Origin: Candidatus Izemoplasmatales bacterium
GTDB taxonomy: Bacteria > Bacillota_I > Bacilli_A > Izemoplasmatales > Hujiaoplasmataceae
Assembly (NCBI GenBank): GCA_028691315.1
Contig: JAQUZN010000011.1
Span: 1-35,965 of the forward strand
Direction of reading: 5' to 3'
DNA: 35,965 nucleotides
Translations under genes and position numbers: made by a program
Notes under the pieces: model-generated
Seen by the model: the letters and a program-made list of their open reading frames with translations, nothing else
Database searches by the model: none
Told to the model about the DNA's origin: nothing
Part shown: positions 8,710-17,663 of the stretch, in pieces
How the letters are laid out: the number at the start of each line of letters is the position of its first letter
Numbering within the stretch: the stretch's first letter is position 1

Positions 8710-9801
8710 ATGAATGAACAGAACGAACTACTAAACAAAGATATTCTTGAACCAAGCATAAATCCTGAAGTTGACCCAAATCAAGCCATGTATGATATGA
8801 TCCATGAAAGTAAGATTAACCGCATCTTACTTGTGACTTATTTATTAGTTACAATCGCTGTTTCTCTTTTTACGATGGCATATCAAAATCTTCGGTTTTC
8901 TAACTCTGATATAATATTAGGTCAAATTGTCTATGACGTTTCACCCGATATGACGGTTACGGATGATCCTACAGATACTGAATACCCTTATCTAGTTAGT
9001 ATTAGTTCTACAATTCATAATCAAAATACAATTACGATACCTTCTTTGTTCATTAAATTTACATTCTACGATGAATTTGGTACCAATATAGGCGATTATA
9101 CTGCAAGCCAAGAAAAAGTTCTTGGTGGCGAGTATTGGGTGATGAGTGAACTATTAAATTCAGATACAATGCCAGCTTCTTTTACGACAGAGATGGGAAT
9201 TGACTTTACATCTTTATATTACTTATTTATTAACTTTTTATCAGTATTTGTTGCTGGCTCTTTATTCTTATTTATTGATAAAACCAATTTCAAAAAAGAT
9301 TGGGTTACTTTTAAAAAAGCGATTCTTAACAATATTGCTTACATCGTATTGGGATATATATTTGTGAACATAGCACTTTATGCTTCACAATATATCTTTG
9401 GTTTGCTTGGAATTGAGGGCACTTCTGCTAATGAGAGTACGATTGCTAGTATGTTCAGTACTAACCCAATTAATCTCGTGCTTCTATTCTTGTTATTATG
9501 TATCTTTACCCCGATTGTCGAAGAAATAATCTTTCGAAAAGTTGTTTATAATTTTTTTCAGCCAAGGCTTGGAAATATTGTCGCAATCCTAGGTAGCGGG
9601 TTAATTTTTGGTCTAATGCACGTTGTTGCTTTCTCAGACTATATACAATCAATTCCTTATATACTGATGGGCTTTGTTTTTGGATTTATTTATTACGTTT
9701 CTAAGAAAAATATCTTTGTAACAATTGGACTTCATTTTGTTAATAATTTTGTTTCATTTGCTACATACGTCGCCTTAATGTATGGATTAATATCAGGGTA
9801 A
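8710..9801 (+). CDS. CPBP-family intramembrane protease with an extracytoplasmic beta-rich insert
   Basis: This is a polytopic membrane protein of the CPBP (Abi, Rce1-like) glutamic protease family. The conserved residues are in the C-terminal half: E271-E272 and R276 in EEIIFR, H304 in FGLMH, and H342 and N346 in HFVNN. The N-terminal 35 residues are soluble, and TM1 spans about 39-57. Residues 60-167 form a hydrophilic, Ser/Thr-rich, beta-looking segment outside the membrane resembling FxLYD-type Ig-like modules (FTFYDEFG at 117-124). At 363 residues it is longer than many CPBP proteins because of this insert. ATG 8710 is chosen over GTG 8701 because GAGGTG lies six bases before it. Related proteins process prenylated or bacteriocin-type peptides, but no peptide gene is adjacent, so the substrate is unknown. 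Confidence 0.85.
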   Translation: MNEQNELLNKDILEPSINPEVDPNQAMYDMIHESKINRILLVTYLLVTIAVSLFTMAYQNLRFSNSDIILGQIVYDVSPDMTVTDDPTDTEYPYLVSISSTIHNQNTITIPSLFIKFTFYDEFGTNIGDYTASQEKVLGGEYWVMSELLNSDTMPASFTTEMGIDFTSLYYLFINFLSVFVAGSLFLFIDKTNFKKDWVTFKKAILNNIAYIVLGYIFVNIALYASQYIFGLLGIEGTSANESTIASMFSTNPINLVLLFLLLCIFTPIVEEIIFRKVVYNFFQPRLGNIVAILGSGLIFGLMHVVAFSDYIQSIPYILMGFVFGFIYYVSKKNIFVTIGLHFVNNFVSFATYVALMYGLISG

Positions 9802-9806
9802 ATTAT

Positions 9807-9838
9807 AAAAGGATGAGTTTTACCTCATCCTTTTTTTT
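9807..9838 (+). terminator. Intrinsic terminator of the CPBP gene (possibly bidirectional)
   Basis: An 11-bp stem (arms 9807-9817 and 9824-9834, core GGATGAG/CTCATCC) with a TTTTAC loop and eight Ts at 9831-9838. It lies six bases after the CPBP stop and ten bases beyond the stop of the converging M28 peptidase gene, where the opposite strand offers a shorter T-run. Confidence 0.88.
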
Positions 9839-9847
9839 ATGTTAATA

Positions 9848-11485
9848 TTAAGCTTTATCCAAATAAAATTGGTTTAAAAATACTGGAATAAGAATGATGA
9901 GATAAAATACTAATATAACAAATAATGCAAGTAATCCACCAACCGTGAGTGCTAAGAAAAGTGAGTATAATAATGGAACAAGAACCAATAGTAAAATAAG
10001 TTGCGTTATTGAATAACCTAGATGACTAACAATTTTGTTGGACGAATATAAATGGATAAGCAGTACTATGATTCCAAATAATGAAGGCAAGAAAAATAAA
10101 AATGAAGCACCGCTTAAGACAATACCAGTAACGTTTGCAAACACTGAATTTAAGAAAATTCCAGCGATTAAAAATGAAGTCACTTCATTTTTATTTTTAA
10201 TGAAGTGGCGGAATAGGTATCCTAATCCTACGGTCAATAAAACGATTAACCCAAGCGTTGGCAATTCAGAGCCTTCCATACGTACGTAAACAAGCTTCCA
10301 AGGCGTTTTTCCTAGCCAAGCGATTAGTTTACTGATGTATAACCCTGCAATTGCAACAACGGTAATTGTGGCTAAAATAGCGCCTAAGTATTTTACAACT
10401 GCAAGAGGTTTAATCATTTTTTGAAAAGATAGAAAAACAAATAAGCCAAGAATTAGTAATATTGTAACCAAATGAAGAATAACTGCTAATCCATCACGAT
10501 ATGCCACAAACACATTGGGAACTAATGTAAAAAACACTTGGTTTTGATCACCTACAAAATAAGAGGTATCACTATACACTGTATTATTCACAAATTCATC
10601 TACTAATGGAACAATTTGTTCTCCATAATGCTGGATGCTACTTTGATTGATATTTGTATAGTTATCTCTTGGAGTATGGTAATAATAAAGACTATCGAGA
10701 ACAGCAAAATTTACACCTTGTTTATCAAGTGCTAAAAATTCAGTAAAATCGGTTAAGTTGGGCATAACTGTATAAACTGCTGTTGCAATACTATACGAAA
10801 CTGGAAGATTTGCATTTTTATAAAAATCAATTACTTTTTCATTGTTTGTGCTTGTTTCAAACATATAAGCAGCCCCTTCAACTCCGCGTGCTTCTACATT
10901 TATTACAAAGCCAATTTTCTCCATAAGTGCTGAATCTGTGGCAGCCATTCTAGCTCCATCTAGTCCAGTTTCTTCTGCATCAGTAATTAAGATGTAAATG
11001 GAGTTTTTAAGATCAGTTCTATCACCGTATAATCTAGCTACTTCTAACAACACTGCTAATCCGTAGCCATCGTCTGCAGCGCCATAAGAGCCTCCTAGTT
11101 CACCTGTTCTACCAACATGTCCTCTTGAATCATAATGCGCAACAAGTAGTATTCCAGAATCTGATTGTCCTTGTATAACACCAAGTAAATCTTTCACATC
11201 ATAATCAGTACTTGCTTCTTCGGCAGTATAGTTCATTTCAACAACATTCTCACTACCAACAAAGCTCTCAAGTTTGTCTTTTAGGTATAATCTTACATCC
11301 TCATGATTTTCTTCATCATACATTGAATGTGGAGCTAATGAAATCTCTTTAATATAAGACGCTGCAGCCACAGCACTAAACCCAGATGCGCTTGACGATG
11401 GAATTGGCGTATATAAAACGAATAGACTAAAAAGAATACTGACAGAAAAGACAACTACGCAAATAATTTTTGATATTTTACTCAT
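9848..11485 (-). CDS. Membrane-anchored M28 family zinc aminopeptidase (ERMP1-like architecture)
   Basis: This is a zinc metallopeptidase with an N-terminal membrane anchor (about 7-26), a peptidase domain placed outside the membrane (about 40-300) and a C-terminal block of six to eight transmembrane segments (about 330-540). Zinc and catalytic residues of M28 are visible: H117 and D119 in AHYDS, D138 in AADDG, E171-E172 in DAEETG, E198 in NVEARG and H270 in YYHTPRDN. This soluble-plus-multispan layout resembles the ERMP1/Pff1 branch of M28. AGGAGG lies six bases before the ATG at 11485. It is convergent with the CPBP protease gene. A role in trimming peptides at the cell surface is inferred. 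Confidence 0.88.
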   Translation of the reverse strand: MSKISKIICVVVFSVSILFSLFVLYTPIPSSSASGFSAVAAASYIKEISLAPHSMYDEENHEDVRLYLKDKLESFVGSENVVEMNYTAEEASTDYDVKDLLGVIQGQSDSGILLVAHYDSRGHVGRTGELGGSYGAADDGYGLAVLLEVARLYGDRTDLKNSIYILITDAEETGLDGARMAATDSALMEKIGFVINVEARGVEGAAYMFETSTNNEKVIDFYKNANLPVSYSIATAVYTVMPNLTDFTEFLALDKQGVNFAVLDSLYYYHTPRDNYTNINQSSIQHYGEQIVPLVDEFVNNTVYSDTSYFVGDQNQVFFTLVPNVFVAYRDGLAVILHLVTILLILGLFVFLSFQKMIKPLAVVKYLGAILATITVVAIAGLYISKLIAWLGKTPWKLVYVRMEGSELPTLGLIVLLTVGLGYLFRHFIKNKNEVTSFLIAGIFLNSVFANVTGIVLSGASFLFFLPSLFGIIVLLIHLYSSNKIVSHLGYSITQLILLLVLVPLLYSLFLALTVGGLLALFVILVFYLIILIPVFLNQFYLDKA

Positions 11486-11535
11486 TATTTCCTCCTGATG
11501 TTATCATTTGAACCTCGATATGTTTGATATTCAAA

Positions 11536-11564
11536 ATAATAACATATGAGATATGATAAAGCAA
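11536..11564 (-). promoter_or_regulatory. Promoter of the M28 peptidase gene
   Basis: TTGCTT (11559-11564), spacing 17, TATTAT (11536-11541) with an upstream TG making an extended -10. An inverted pair ATATGTT/AACATAT (11518-11524 and 11541-11547) flanks the start region. A 7-bp CTTTTCC/GGAAAAG hairpin (11568-11584) lies just upstream of the -35. Confidence 0.55.
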
Positions 11565-11593
11565 TCTCTTTTCCTTGGGAAAAGTTGTAAAAT

Positions 11594-11622
11594 AAAAAAA
11601 CAGATTATCAAATGATAATCTG
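11594..11622 (-). terminator. Intrinsic terminator of hup
   Basis: Arms 11601-11610 (CAGATTATCA) and 11613-11622 (TGATAATCTG) are perfect inverted repeats. On the minus strand they are followed by seven Ts. It lies 22 bases after the hup stop. Confidence 0.88.
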
Positions 11623-11644
11623 CATTTTTTATAATAAAGAAAAT

Positions 11645-11917
11645 TTATCTAACAGAATCTTTTAAAACTTTTCCAGCCTTGAAAGTAGGTGCTTTTAATG
11701 CAGGGATGGAAATGATATCACCAGTTCTTGGGTCGTGTCCAGAACGTGCTTTACGTTCTTTGACTTCAAATGTACCAAAGCCTGTTAAAACAACTTTTTC
11801 TCCCTTAACTAATGCTTCCTGAACAGCAAGTACTGTAGAGTTTAGTGCTTTTTCAGCATCTTTTTTTGTTAGATCTGCAAGTTCGGCGATACGAGCTACT
11901 AATTCTGATTTGTTCAT
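11645..11917 (-). CDS. hup: DNA-binding protein HU
   Basis: This is a histone-like nucleoid protein that binds and bends DNA as a dimer. The protein is 90 residues. The N-terminal helical region (NKSELV...KKDAEKAL) and the GFGTFEVKERKAR arm base are typical, followed by the DPRTG arm tip and the FKAGKVLKD C-terminus. The tip has DPRTG where many HUs have NPQTG. ATG 11917 is preceded by AGGAGG and matches the family start. The ORF can be extended to 12022, but that runs across the promoter and is rejected. The der-then-hup order is as in Bacillus. Confidence 0.96.
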   Translation of the reverse strand: MNKSELVARIAELADLTKKDAEKALNSTVLAVQEALVKGEKVVLTGFGTFEVKERKARSGHDPRTGDIISIPALKAPTFKAGKVLKDSVR

Positions 11918-11948
11918 ATTTTCTTTCCTCCTATAATTTGTTAACCTT

Positions 11949-11977
11949 ATTATATGTATTTTACTAATAAATTGCAA
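11949..11977 (-). promoter_or_regulatory. Sigma-A promoter of hup
   Basis: TTGCAA (11972-11977), spacing 17, TATAAT (11949-11954) on the minus strand. Initiation near 11942 gives a 25-base leader carrying the AGGAGG site. Confidence 0.75.
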
Positions 11978-11986
11978 GTATTCAGA

Positions 11987-12010
11987 ACAAAAAAATTGTG
12001 TTTTTTTTGT
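11987..12010. terminator. A/T-only hairpin after der (weak terminator candidate)
   Basis: ACAAAAAAA (11987-11995) pairs with TTTTTTTGT (12002-12010) over 9 bp around a 6-base loop. It lies 11 bases after the der stop and before the hup promoter. The stem has only one C-G pair, so termination would be leaky; der and hup may be partly cotranscribed. Confidence 0.3.
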
Positions 12011-12021
12011 AAATGTAGCCA

Positions 12022-13329
12022 TTACTTCCGTTTTCGTAGAATAATCTTAATCGGTGTGCCTTCAAAATCAAATCGTTCGCGAAGACGATTTTCTAAATAT
12101 CTGTAATAACTAAAATGCATACATTCTGTATCATTGACAAATAAAACAAAAGTTGGACATTTTGATGCGACTTGAGTCGAGTAATACACTTTGACCTTAG
12201 AATGGTTATGTTCTTTCGGTGGATTAAGCAACATAGCATCAGAAATGACTTCATTTAAGACAGAAGTTGAGATCCTTCTTTCATAATTTTCATAAACTTT
12301 TTCAACGAGTGGAAATAAGGTTTGTATTCGTGATTTATTGAGTGCCGAAACAAATGCAACGGGAATATAAGATAAGAACTGAAACTCTTCTCTAATCAGC
12401 CTTGTCCACTCGATCATCGTTTTATCATCTTTGTCAATTGCATCCCATTTATTGACAACAATAATAATTGCCTTCCCACTGTCGACTGCATAACCACCAA
12501 TATGTTTATCTTGTTCTTGAATACCTATAGAAGCATCAATTACTAATAAACAAACATCGCTTCGCTCAATCGATTGCATTGCTCTTAATGCGCTATATTT
12601 ATCAAGTGATTCAAATATCTTTCCGCGTTTTCGAAGCCCAGCAGTATCAATGACTGCATACTTCTTACCATCTTTTAAAAAGGTTGTATCAATAGAATCG
12701 GTAGTTGTACCAAGAATGTCAGAAACAATGACTCTTTCATATCCTAAAATAGCATTTGTAAGCGAGGATTTACCAACATTTGGACGGCCAATGATGGATA
12801 AACGAATCGTATCTTCTTCGTAATCTTCTTGACTCATTTCAGGAAGTTTATCAATGATACTATCTAATAGGTCACCAAAACCAATACCATGTGTCGCAGA
12901 AATTGAAAAAACTTCAGAAGCACCAAGTTCATAAAACTCATAAATGTTTTCCACTTGATTAAGGTTATCTACTTTATTAACTGCGACAATAACGGGTTTT
13001 TTTGACAAATATAACATATTCATTACAACACGGTCATCTGGGGTTAATCCGGATTTCCCATCACAAATAAAAACAATAACTTGACTTTCATCGATTGCAA
13101 TTTCAGCTTGCGCTTTAATTTCAGTCAAAAAAGGTGCATCGCTTATCTCGATGCCCCCTGTGTCAATCAAATTAAATTCGTGGCCTAACCAAGATGCTTT
13201 TCCGTAAATACGATCTCTTGTTACGCCTGGCGTATCATCTGTAATCGCAATACGATCTCCAATGATACGGTTAAATATTGTTGATTTACCGACATTCGGT
13301 CTACCAACAATAGCTACTACTGGTAGCAT
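12022..13329 (-). CDS. der: Ribosome biogenesis GTPase Der (EngA)
   Basis: This is an essential GTPase with two tandem GTP-binding domains and a C-terminal KH-like domain that acts in late 50S subunit assembly. GRPNVGKS occurs at 9-16 and again near residue 181. Each copy has its own DT(P/A)G switch and NK(V/W)D specificity motif. The ATG at 13329 is used because AGGTGAT lies four bases upstream; the GTG at 13338 overlaps that site. The 435-residue length is standard. It follows rpsA by 20 bases and shares its transcript. Confidence 0.96.
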   Translation of the reverse strand: MLPVVAIVGRPNVGKSTIFNRIIGDRIAITDDTPGVTRDRIYGKASWLGHEFNLIDTGGIEISDAPFLTEIKAQAEIAIDESQVIVFICDGKSGLTPDDRVVMNMLYLSKKPVIVAVNKVDNLNQVENIYEFYELGASEVFSISATHGIGFGDLLDSIIDKLPEMSQEDYEEDTIRLSIIGRPNVGKSSLTNAILGYERVIVSDILGTTTDSIDTTFLKDGKKYAVIDTAGLRKRGKIFESLDKYSALRAMQSIERSDVCLLVIDASIGIQEQDKHIGGYAVDSGKAIIIVVNKWDAIDKDDKTMIEWTRLIREEFQFLSYIPVAFVSALNKSRIQTLFPLVEKVYENYERRISTSVLNEVISDAMLLNPPKEHNHSKVKVYYSTQVASKCPTFVLFVNDTECMHFSYYRYLENRLRERFDFEGTPIKIILRKRK

Positions 13330-13349
13330 ATAAATCACCTAATTTACAA

Positions 13350-14729
13350 TTATTTTTTAAATTTACTAAATAGATCAGCAAGTGATTGATCTGATGACAC
13401 ATTGTCTTTCACTTGTTCTTCGTATTCTTTTCTAGCACTCTTTTCAGCAACACGTTTCAAAGAAAGAACCATCTTCCAGTCTTTTGGAAAGAAAGAAATA
13501 ATTTCAAATGATAAAATATCACCCATTTTTAAAATATCTTCAATTCGATTTACTCTATCTTCAGATATTTCACCAATTGGTAAGTACGCGTCAACACCAC
13601 TAACTTCAACAATTGCACCTTTTTCTTGGAATGCTTTTACTTTTCCCGATACAATATCACCGAACTTTAATTTTAAGTCTGCCCAAGGATTGTATGAAAG
13701 ATGTTTTTTTGATAATCCAAATTGTTGTTTATCAGGATTTATTGAAATAATTTCAAGTTCTAGTTCATCACCGATTTGGACTTTGCCTGCAAGGTTGTCT
13801 AGTGGGTCCCATGAATAGTCATTACGATTAAGTAATCCAGATACTTCACGTTCTACTTCAACAAGCATACCAAATTGCATTTTCTTTACGACTTTACCTT
13901 TTACAGTATCGCCAACTTTATATTTTTCAACAAATAATTTCCATGGTTTTTCTTGAAGTTGTTTCATTGAAAGGCTTATTTTTTTGCCTTGAATCTTGAT
14001 TATTTTTGCTTCTATTTCATCGTCTAAGGCTAAAACTTCGCTGACGTCTTTGATATGATATTGAGATAATTCAGAAATATGGATTAAACCTTCAACATGC
14101 TCGCTAAGTGTCACTAAAGCACCAAAACCGAAGATTTTGGAAACTTTACCTTTAATCACTTTACCCACAGTTAAATCCTTTAGTTCTTCTTTTTCAAGAC
14201 GTTTTAATTCTTCAAATTGAATTTGTTTATGATTAACGATAAATCGTTTTTGTCCTTGTTCAACTTTAGTTTCAATAATACGAACCATTAATTCTTTACC
14301 TATCAGTGTATTTTTAAATTCATCATTAACATTTTTTAAATCTACCATTGAATTTGGCATGAATAAATCAATTCCGTGGTACTGAAGTTCTAATCCACCG
14401 GGATTATTCTTTTTAACTTTAGCTAACACTTCTGAATTGACCTTAAGTTCACTTATATGTTGTTCACGAACGGAGTTTCTTTCAACATCTAGACATGACA
14501 TTAATAAGATATTATTTTCGTCGCCATAGGATAGTTTTGTGACTTTTGCTGTCAAAGAATCACCAACTTTTACAAATTCTCTTGCATCACTGATTTTTTT
14601 GGATGTCAAATGATCTTTGTAAATCGTTCCCTCAAACATATAGCTAACATCTAATAATACTTCTTCTTGTGTTACTCGTACTACTGTGCCTGTTAATATT
14701 TCTCCTACTTTTGGAATTTTAATATCCAT
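13350..14729 (-). CDS. rpsA: S1 RNA-binding domain protein (ribosomal protein S1 homologue)
   Basis: This is a multi-S1-domain RNA-binding protein of the RpsA/YpfD type. Five S1-like repeats can be seen over 459 residues, at about 6-70, 85-155, 170-240, 255-330 and 345-415. The later ones start with the typical VGxxVxGKV. The second is the most divergent. B. subtilis YpfD has four domains and is not essential, whereas E. coli S1 has six and binds mRNA on the 30S. ATG 14729 has GGAG eight bases upstream; the longer start at 14759 lies inside cmk. It begins one base after the cmk stop, the usual cmk-rpsA coupling. Confidence 0.9.
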   Translation of the reverse strand: MDIKIPKVGEILTGTVVRVTQEEVLLDVSYMFEGTIYKDHLTSKKISDAREFVKVGDSLTAKVTKLSYGDENNILLMSCLDVERNSVREQHISELKVNSEVLAKVKKNNPGGLELQYHGIDLFMPNSMVDLKNVNDEFKNTLIGKELMVRIIETKVEQGQKRFIVNHKQIQFEELKRLEKEELKDLTVGKVIKGKVSKIFGFGALVTLSEHVEGLIHISELSQYHIKDVSEVLALDDEIEAKIIKIQGKKISLSMKQLQEKPWKLFVEKYKVGDTVKGKVVKKMQFGMLVEVEREVSGLLNRNDYSWDPLDNLAGKVQIGDELELEIISINPDKQQFGLSKKHLSYNPWADLKLKFGDIVSGKVKAFQEKGAIVEVSGVDAYLPIGEISEDRVNRIEDILKMGDILSFEIISFFPKDWKMVLSLKRVAEKSARKEYEEQVKDNVSSDQSLADLFSKFKK

Positions 14730-14730
14730 C

Positions 14731-15402
14731 TCAATCACTCCTTTTAGTATGTATTTCATTTAAAAACATTTCATATATTTTATTAGCTACTTCATGAATA
14801 TCTAAATGTGAAGTGTCTAAAAAAATGGCGTCATTTGCTTGTTTTAACGGATTATAACTACGAGAAGAGTCGATTTTATCTCTTCTTTTAATTTCTATAA
14901 TTAATTTTTGATAATCTGTATCTATTCCTAGAGATACGTTTTCTTCAAATCTTCTTCTTGCTCTCTCTTCAACAGAAGCAGACATATAAATTTTTAAATC
15001 GGCGTTTGGTAAGACAACAGTGCCGATATCTCTGCCATCCATAACAACATTTCTGTCAAGAGCAATTTTTTGTTGTAAAAAAACAAGTTTATTTCGAACT
15101 GGGATATGGCTGGCAACAACACTAACATTATTTGATACATCATTTGACCGAATTTTAAATGTCACATCTTCTCCATCCAAGTATAAGATATCATTTTTAA
15201 ATTCCATTATCGTCTTGTCAATGAAATCAAATTCATTGGGATTTGATATATCAATTTTAAGTTCAAGTGCTTTATATGTGATTGCCCGGTACATCGCTCC
15301 AGTATCAATATATGTATATTTTAATTTAGCGGCCAACATTTTAGCTACAGAGGATTTTCCTGCGCCTGCTGGTCCATCAATTGCTAACGCATAATATCTC
15401 AT
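14731..15402 (-). CDS. cmk: Cytidylate kinase
   Basis: This enzyme phosphorylates CMP and dCMP to the diphosphates in the cytosol. The P-loop GPAGAGKSS is near residues 10-18. Motifs IDTGAMYRA and MDGRDIGTVVLP (CMP binding) and the RRxE lid region are present. The 223-residue length is typical of the short bacterial form. GAGGAG lies seven bases before the ATG at 15402, so the upstream ATG at 15423 is not used. It leads the cmk-rpsA-der transcript. Confidence 0.96.
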   Translation of the reverse strand: MRYYALAIDGPAGAGKSSVAKMLAAKLKYTYIDTGAMYRAITYKALELKIDISNPNEFDFIDKTIMEFKNDILYLDGEDVTFKIRSNDVSNNVSVVASHIPVRNKLVFLQQKIALDRNVVMDGRDIGTVVLPNADLKIYMSASVEERARRRFEENVSLGIDTDYQKLIIEIKRRDKIDSSRSYNPLKQANDAIFLDTSHLDIHEVANKIYEMFLNEIHTKRSD

Positions 15403-15425
15403 AATCTCGCTCCTCAACTCCATAC

Positions 15426-15454
15426 ATTATAACATAAGTTATTTCATTTGACAC
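15426..15454 (-). promoter_or_regulatory. Promoter of cmk-rpsA-der
   Basis: GTGTCA (15449-15454), spacing 17, TATAAT (15426-15431) with TG making an extended -10 on the minus strand. It begins just after the rluB stop and fires about 17 bases before the cmk start. Confidence 0.6.
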
Positions 15455-15465
15455 GAGAATTTTGA

Positions 15466-16188
15466 TTACTTTCCGTATCTACTTAGATTCCATAATTGTT
15501 TAATTTCATGAGGTTTTAGTAACCGATAGTCGCCTTGTTTAATCCCTTCAGTTGTGACTATACCAAAACGATGACGGCGAAGTTTTAAAACTGGGTGACC
15601 GATTTCATCAAACATTCTTTTTATTTGATGATATTTCCCTTCATGAATAATGACTTTCACTAGTGTATTAACTTTATCATCATCATATTCGACATCAAAT
15701 ACTTTTGCAGGAGACGTAGTAAAGTCACCCAAATCAACACCTTTTGTCAATCTTGATGATTCGTCTTTTCTTAATAAGCCTTTAATTTTAACATGATATT
15801 CTTTTTCAACTTTAAATTTAGGGTGAATTAACGCATTCATAAACTCGCCATCATTTGTCAAAAGTAAAACCCCAGAAGTATCATAATCTAGTCTTCCAAT
15901 CGGAAAAATTCTTTCTTTTACAGGAATGAGGTCTAAAATTGTTCGCCGATTAAAATTGTCGCTAGTTGTAGAAACATAACCAGAAGGCTTATTTAAGACA
16001 TAGTAGACTAGTTGTTCGCTTTTTAATTTTTCGCCGTTTACGGATACTTCATCTGAAGTGTCTACTTGGATTCCCATTTCTGTTACAACGGTTCCATTTA
16101 CTTTAACTTTTCCTAAAGAGATTAACTCTTCGGCTTTTCTTCTTGAACATATTCCAGCCTTTTGAATTACTTTTTGTAATCGTTCCAT
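15466..16188 (-). CDS. rluB: Pseudouridine synthase, RluB/RsuA family
   Basis: This enzyme converts a specific uridine of rRNA to pseudouridine. An N-terminal S4 RNA-binding domain (about 1-60, with AGICSRRKAEELI) precedes the catalytic domain. The catalytic Asp lies in GRLDYDTSG, and KYHQIKRMF is the conserved second motif. The start at 16188 has AAGGAGGT upstream; the longer frame to 16248 crosses a terminator-like hairpin. At 240 residues it matches B. subtilis RluB, which acts on 23S rRNA. RsuA-type 16S specificity cannot be excluded by eye. Confidence 0.92.
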   Translation of the reverse strand: MERLQKVIQKAGICSRRKAEELISLGKVKVNGTVVTEMGIQVDTSDEVSVNGEKLKSEQLVYYVLNKPSGYVSTTSDNFNRRTILDLIPVKERIFPIGRLDYDTSGVLLLTNDGEFMNALIHPKFKVEKEYHVKIKGLLRKDESSRLTKGVDLGDFTTSPAKVFDVEYDDDKVNTLVKVIIHEGKYHQIKRMFDEIGHPVLKLRRHRFGIVTTEGIKQGDYRLLKPHEIKQLWNLSRYGK

Positions 16189-16215
16189 AAAATTTACCTC
16201 CTTCTTGATGTTTTT

Positions 16216-16246
16216 AAAAAAAAGAGGATATAGATTTTCTACCCTC
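16216..16246 (-). terminator. Imperfect terminator between the CNNM/CBS gene and rluB
   Basis: On the minus strand GAGG/CCTC and TAGA/TCTA form a stem broken by a small internal loop with an AAA apex, followed by eight Ts. No promoter fits in the 27 bases left before rluB, so it probably attenuates rather than blocks read-through into rluB. Confidence 0.45.
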
Positions 16247-16253
16247 ATTTATT

Positions 16254-17636
16254 TCATTGTGAGTTTGATTTATCTGAGTGTTTTTGGATATTGACAGTCA
16301 ATAAAACACTTTTTATCCTTCTTTTTTTAACTTTTAATATTTCAAATGTTAAGTCTTCAATATCCTCACTAACAAGTTCACTTAAATCATCATACATTTG
16401 GTTAATAGCCAGTTCATATTCAATTCGTTCCCCAACTTCAGGAATATCTTGGAATTTTTCAAACAACCATCCACCAACTGAAGTTGAATCAGAAACAGGG
16501 GCTACTCCCAGATTTAATTCTTCAAATAAATCCTTTAAGTCAAAATCAGCATTTACGACATAAGTATTTATTCCATTTTTAATGATGCTTTCGGTTACAT
16601 CATCATGTTCATCGTAGATTTCCCCAACTAGTTCTTCAAGAGCATCTTCCATTGTGACTAAACCATCTACACCACCATACTCATCCACAACAATAGCTAA
16701 GTGACTGTTTTCTGCTTGTAGTAATTCAATTAATGCATCTACTTTCGTTGTCGCAGGAATAAATATTGGTTTTCTTAATATTTTCTTAATATTGATATTA
16801 TGCCCTTTAATTAATTTTGTATAAAAATCACGTTCAGATAAAACACCAATAATATTATCTTTGTTATCATCATATACAGGAATCCGAGAATACTTATTTT
16901 TAAAGAAGATTTCAGTGATATGTTCAATATCATCTTGAACATCAATTGCAACCATATCTACTCTAGGTGTCATGATTGTCTCAACAGAAATATCTGATAG
17001 TTCAAGGACTTTTTGAAGCATATCAGCTTCTTCCTCATCAATTGAGCCTTCTTCTTCCATTGTATCAATAATAGTCTCTAGTTCAGACTCTGTAACAGTA
17101 AGTTTAGCTTCAGAGTGAATTCTACCAATAACGCGATCATTTAGTTTAGCAAAAGGAAAAGTAATTGGTGTCATTACTTTAATTAAAAAATATAAAATTC
17201 CACTTACGCCAAGGCAAATTTTTTCTGGGTAACTTCTTGCGATGCTTTTTGGAAGAATTTCACCAAATATCAAGATAAGCGTTGTCATGACAATTGTATT
17301 CATTAAAGTTATGATAGTTGTAGCATTCGCATATGAACTAAAAAAATCCGTAAATAATAACACACTAACACTGGCTAGTGCAATATTTGACAAGTTATTG
17401 CCAACAAGTAATGTGGTTAAGGCTTTATGAAAATTTTCAATAATCCATAAAGCTTTTTTTGAACCATGTATATTTTGATCAACTAAAGTTTTCAAACGGA
17501 CTTTACCAACAGCTGCATAAGCCATTTCGGTCATTGAAAAAAATGAAGATATAAACAATAAAATGAGGATTAAAACGATATACACTGGATTAAAACTACC
17601 TGCTAGAATTAGAAGCCACGTGTGACTTATTTCCAA
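16254..17636 (-). CDS. CNNM/CBS-pair membrane protein (HlyC/CorC family, MpfA/YhdP type)
   Basis: This is a membrane protein of the CNNM-CorC family, linked to magnesium export; the old name hemolysin is misleading. The N-terminal CNNM domain (about 15-185) has three to four transmembrane segments and FGEILPKSIA. Then come two CBS domains (about 210-335, with TPRVDM and DEYGGVDGLVTMEDALEELVGEI-type features) and a C-terminal CorC domain to about 440. The start is TTG at 17636: GGGAG lies nine bases before it, and the next ATG would cut into the first transmembrane segment. It follows efp by 27 bases and shares its promoter. Confidence 0.88.
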   Translation of the reverse strand: MEISHTWLLILAGSFNPVYIVLILILLFISSFFSMTEMAYAAVGKVRLKTLVDQNIHGSKKALWIIENFHKALTTLLVGNNLSNIALASVSVLLFTDFFSSYANATTIITLMNTIVMTTLILIFGEILPKSIARSYPEKICLGVSGILYFLIKVMTPITFPFAKLNDRVIGRIHSEAKLTVTESELETIIDTMEEEGSIDEEEADMLQKVLELSDISVETIMTPRVDMVAIDVQDDIEHITEIFFKNKYSRIPVYDDNKDNIIGVLSERDFYTKLIKGHNINIKKILRKPIFIPATTKVDALIELLQAENSHLAIVVDEYGGVDGLVTMEDALEELVGEIYDEHDDVTESIIKNGINTYVVNADFDLKDLFEELNLGVAPVSDSTSVGGWLFEKFQDIPEVGERIEYELAINQMYDDLSELVSEDIEDLTFEILKVKKRRIKSVLLTVNIQKHSDKSNSQ

Positions 17637-17663
17637 GAATAACCACTCCCTAAATACATATTA

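Noticed and set aside
11918-12022. 35-residue N-terminal extension of HU
   Set aside because: It crosses the hup promoter, and HU proteins are about 90 residues.
16254-17636. Hemolysin function for the CNNM/CBS protein
   Set aside because: The name comes from an old TlyC/HlyC annotation; the domain layout supports an ion-transport-related role.
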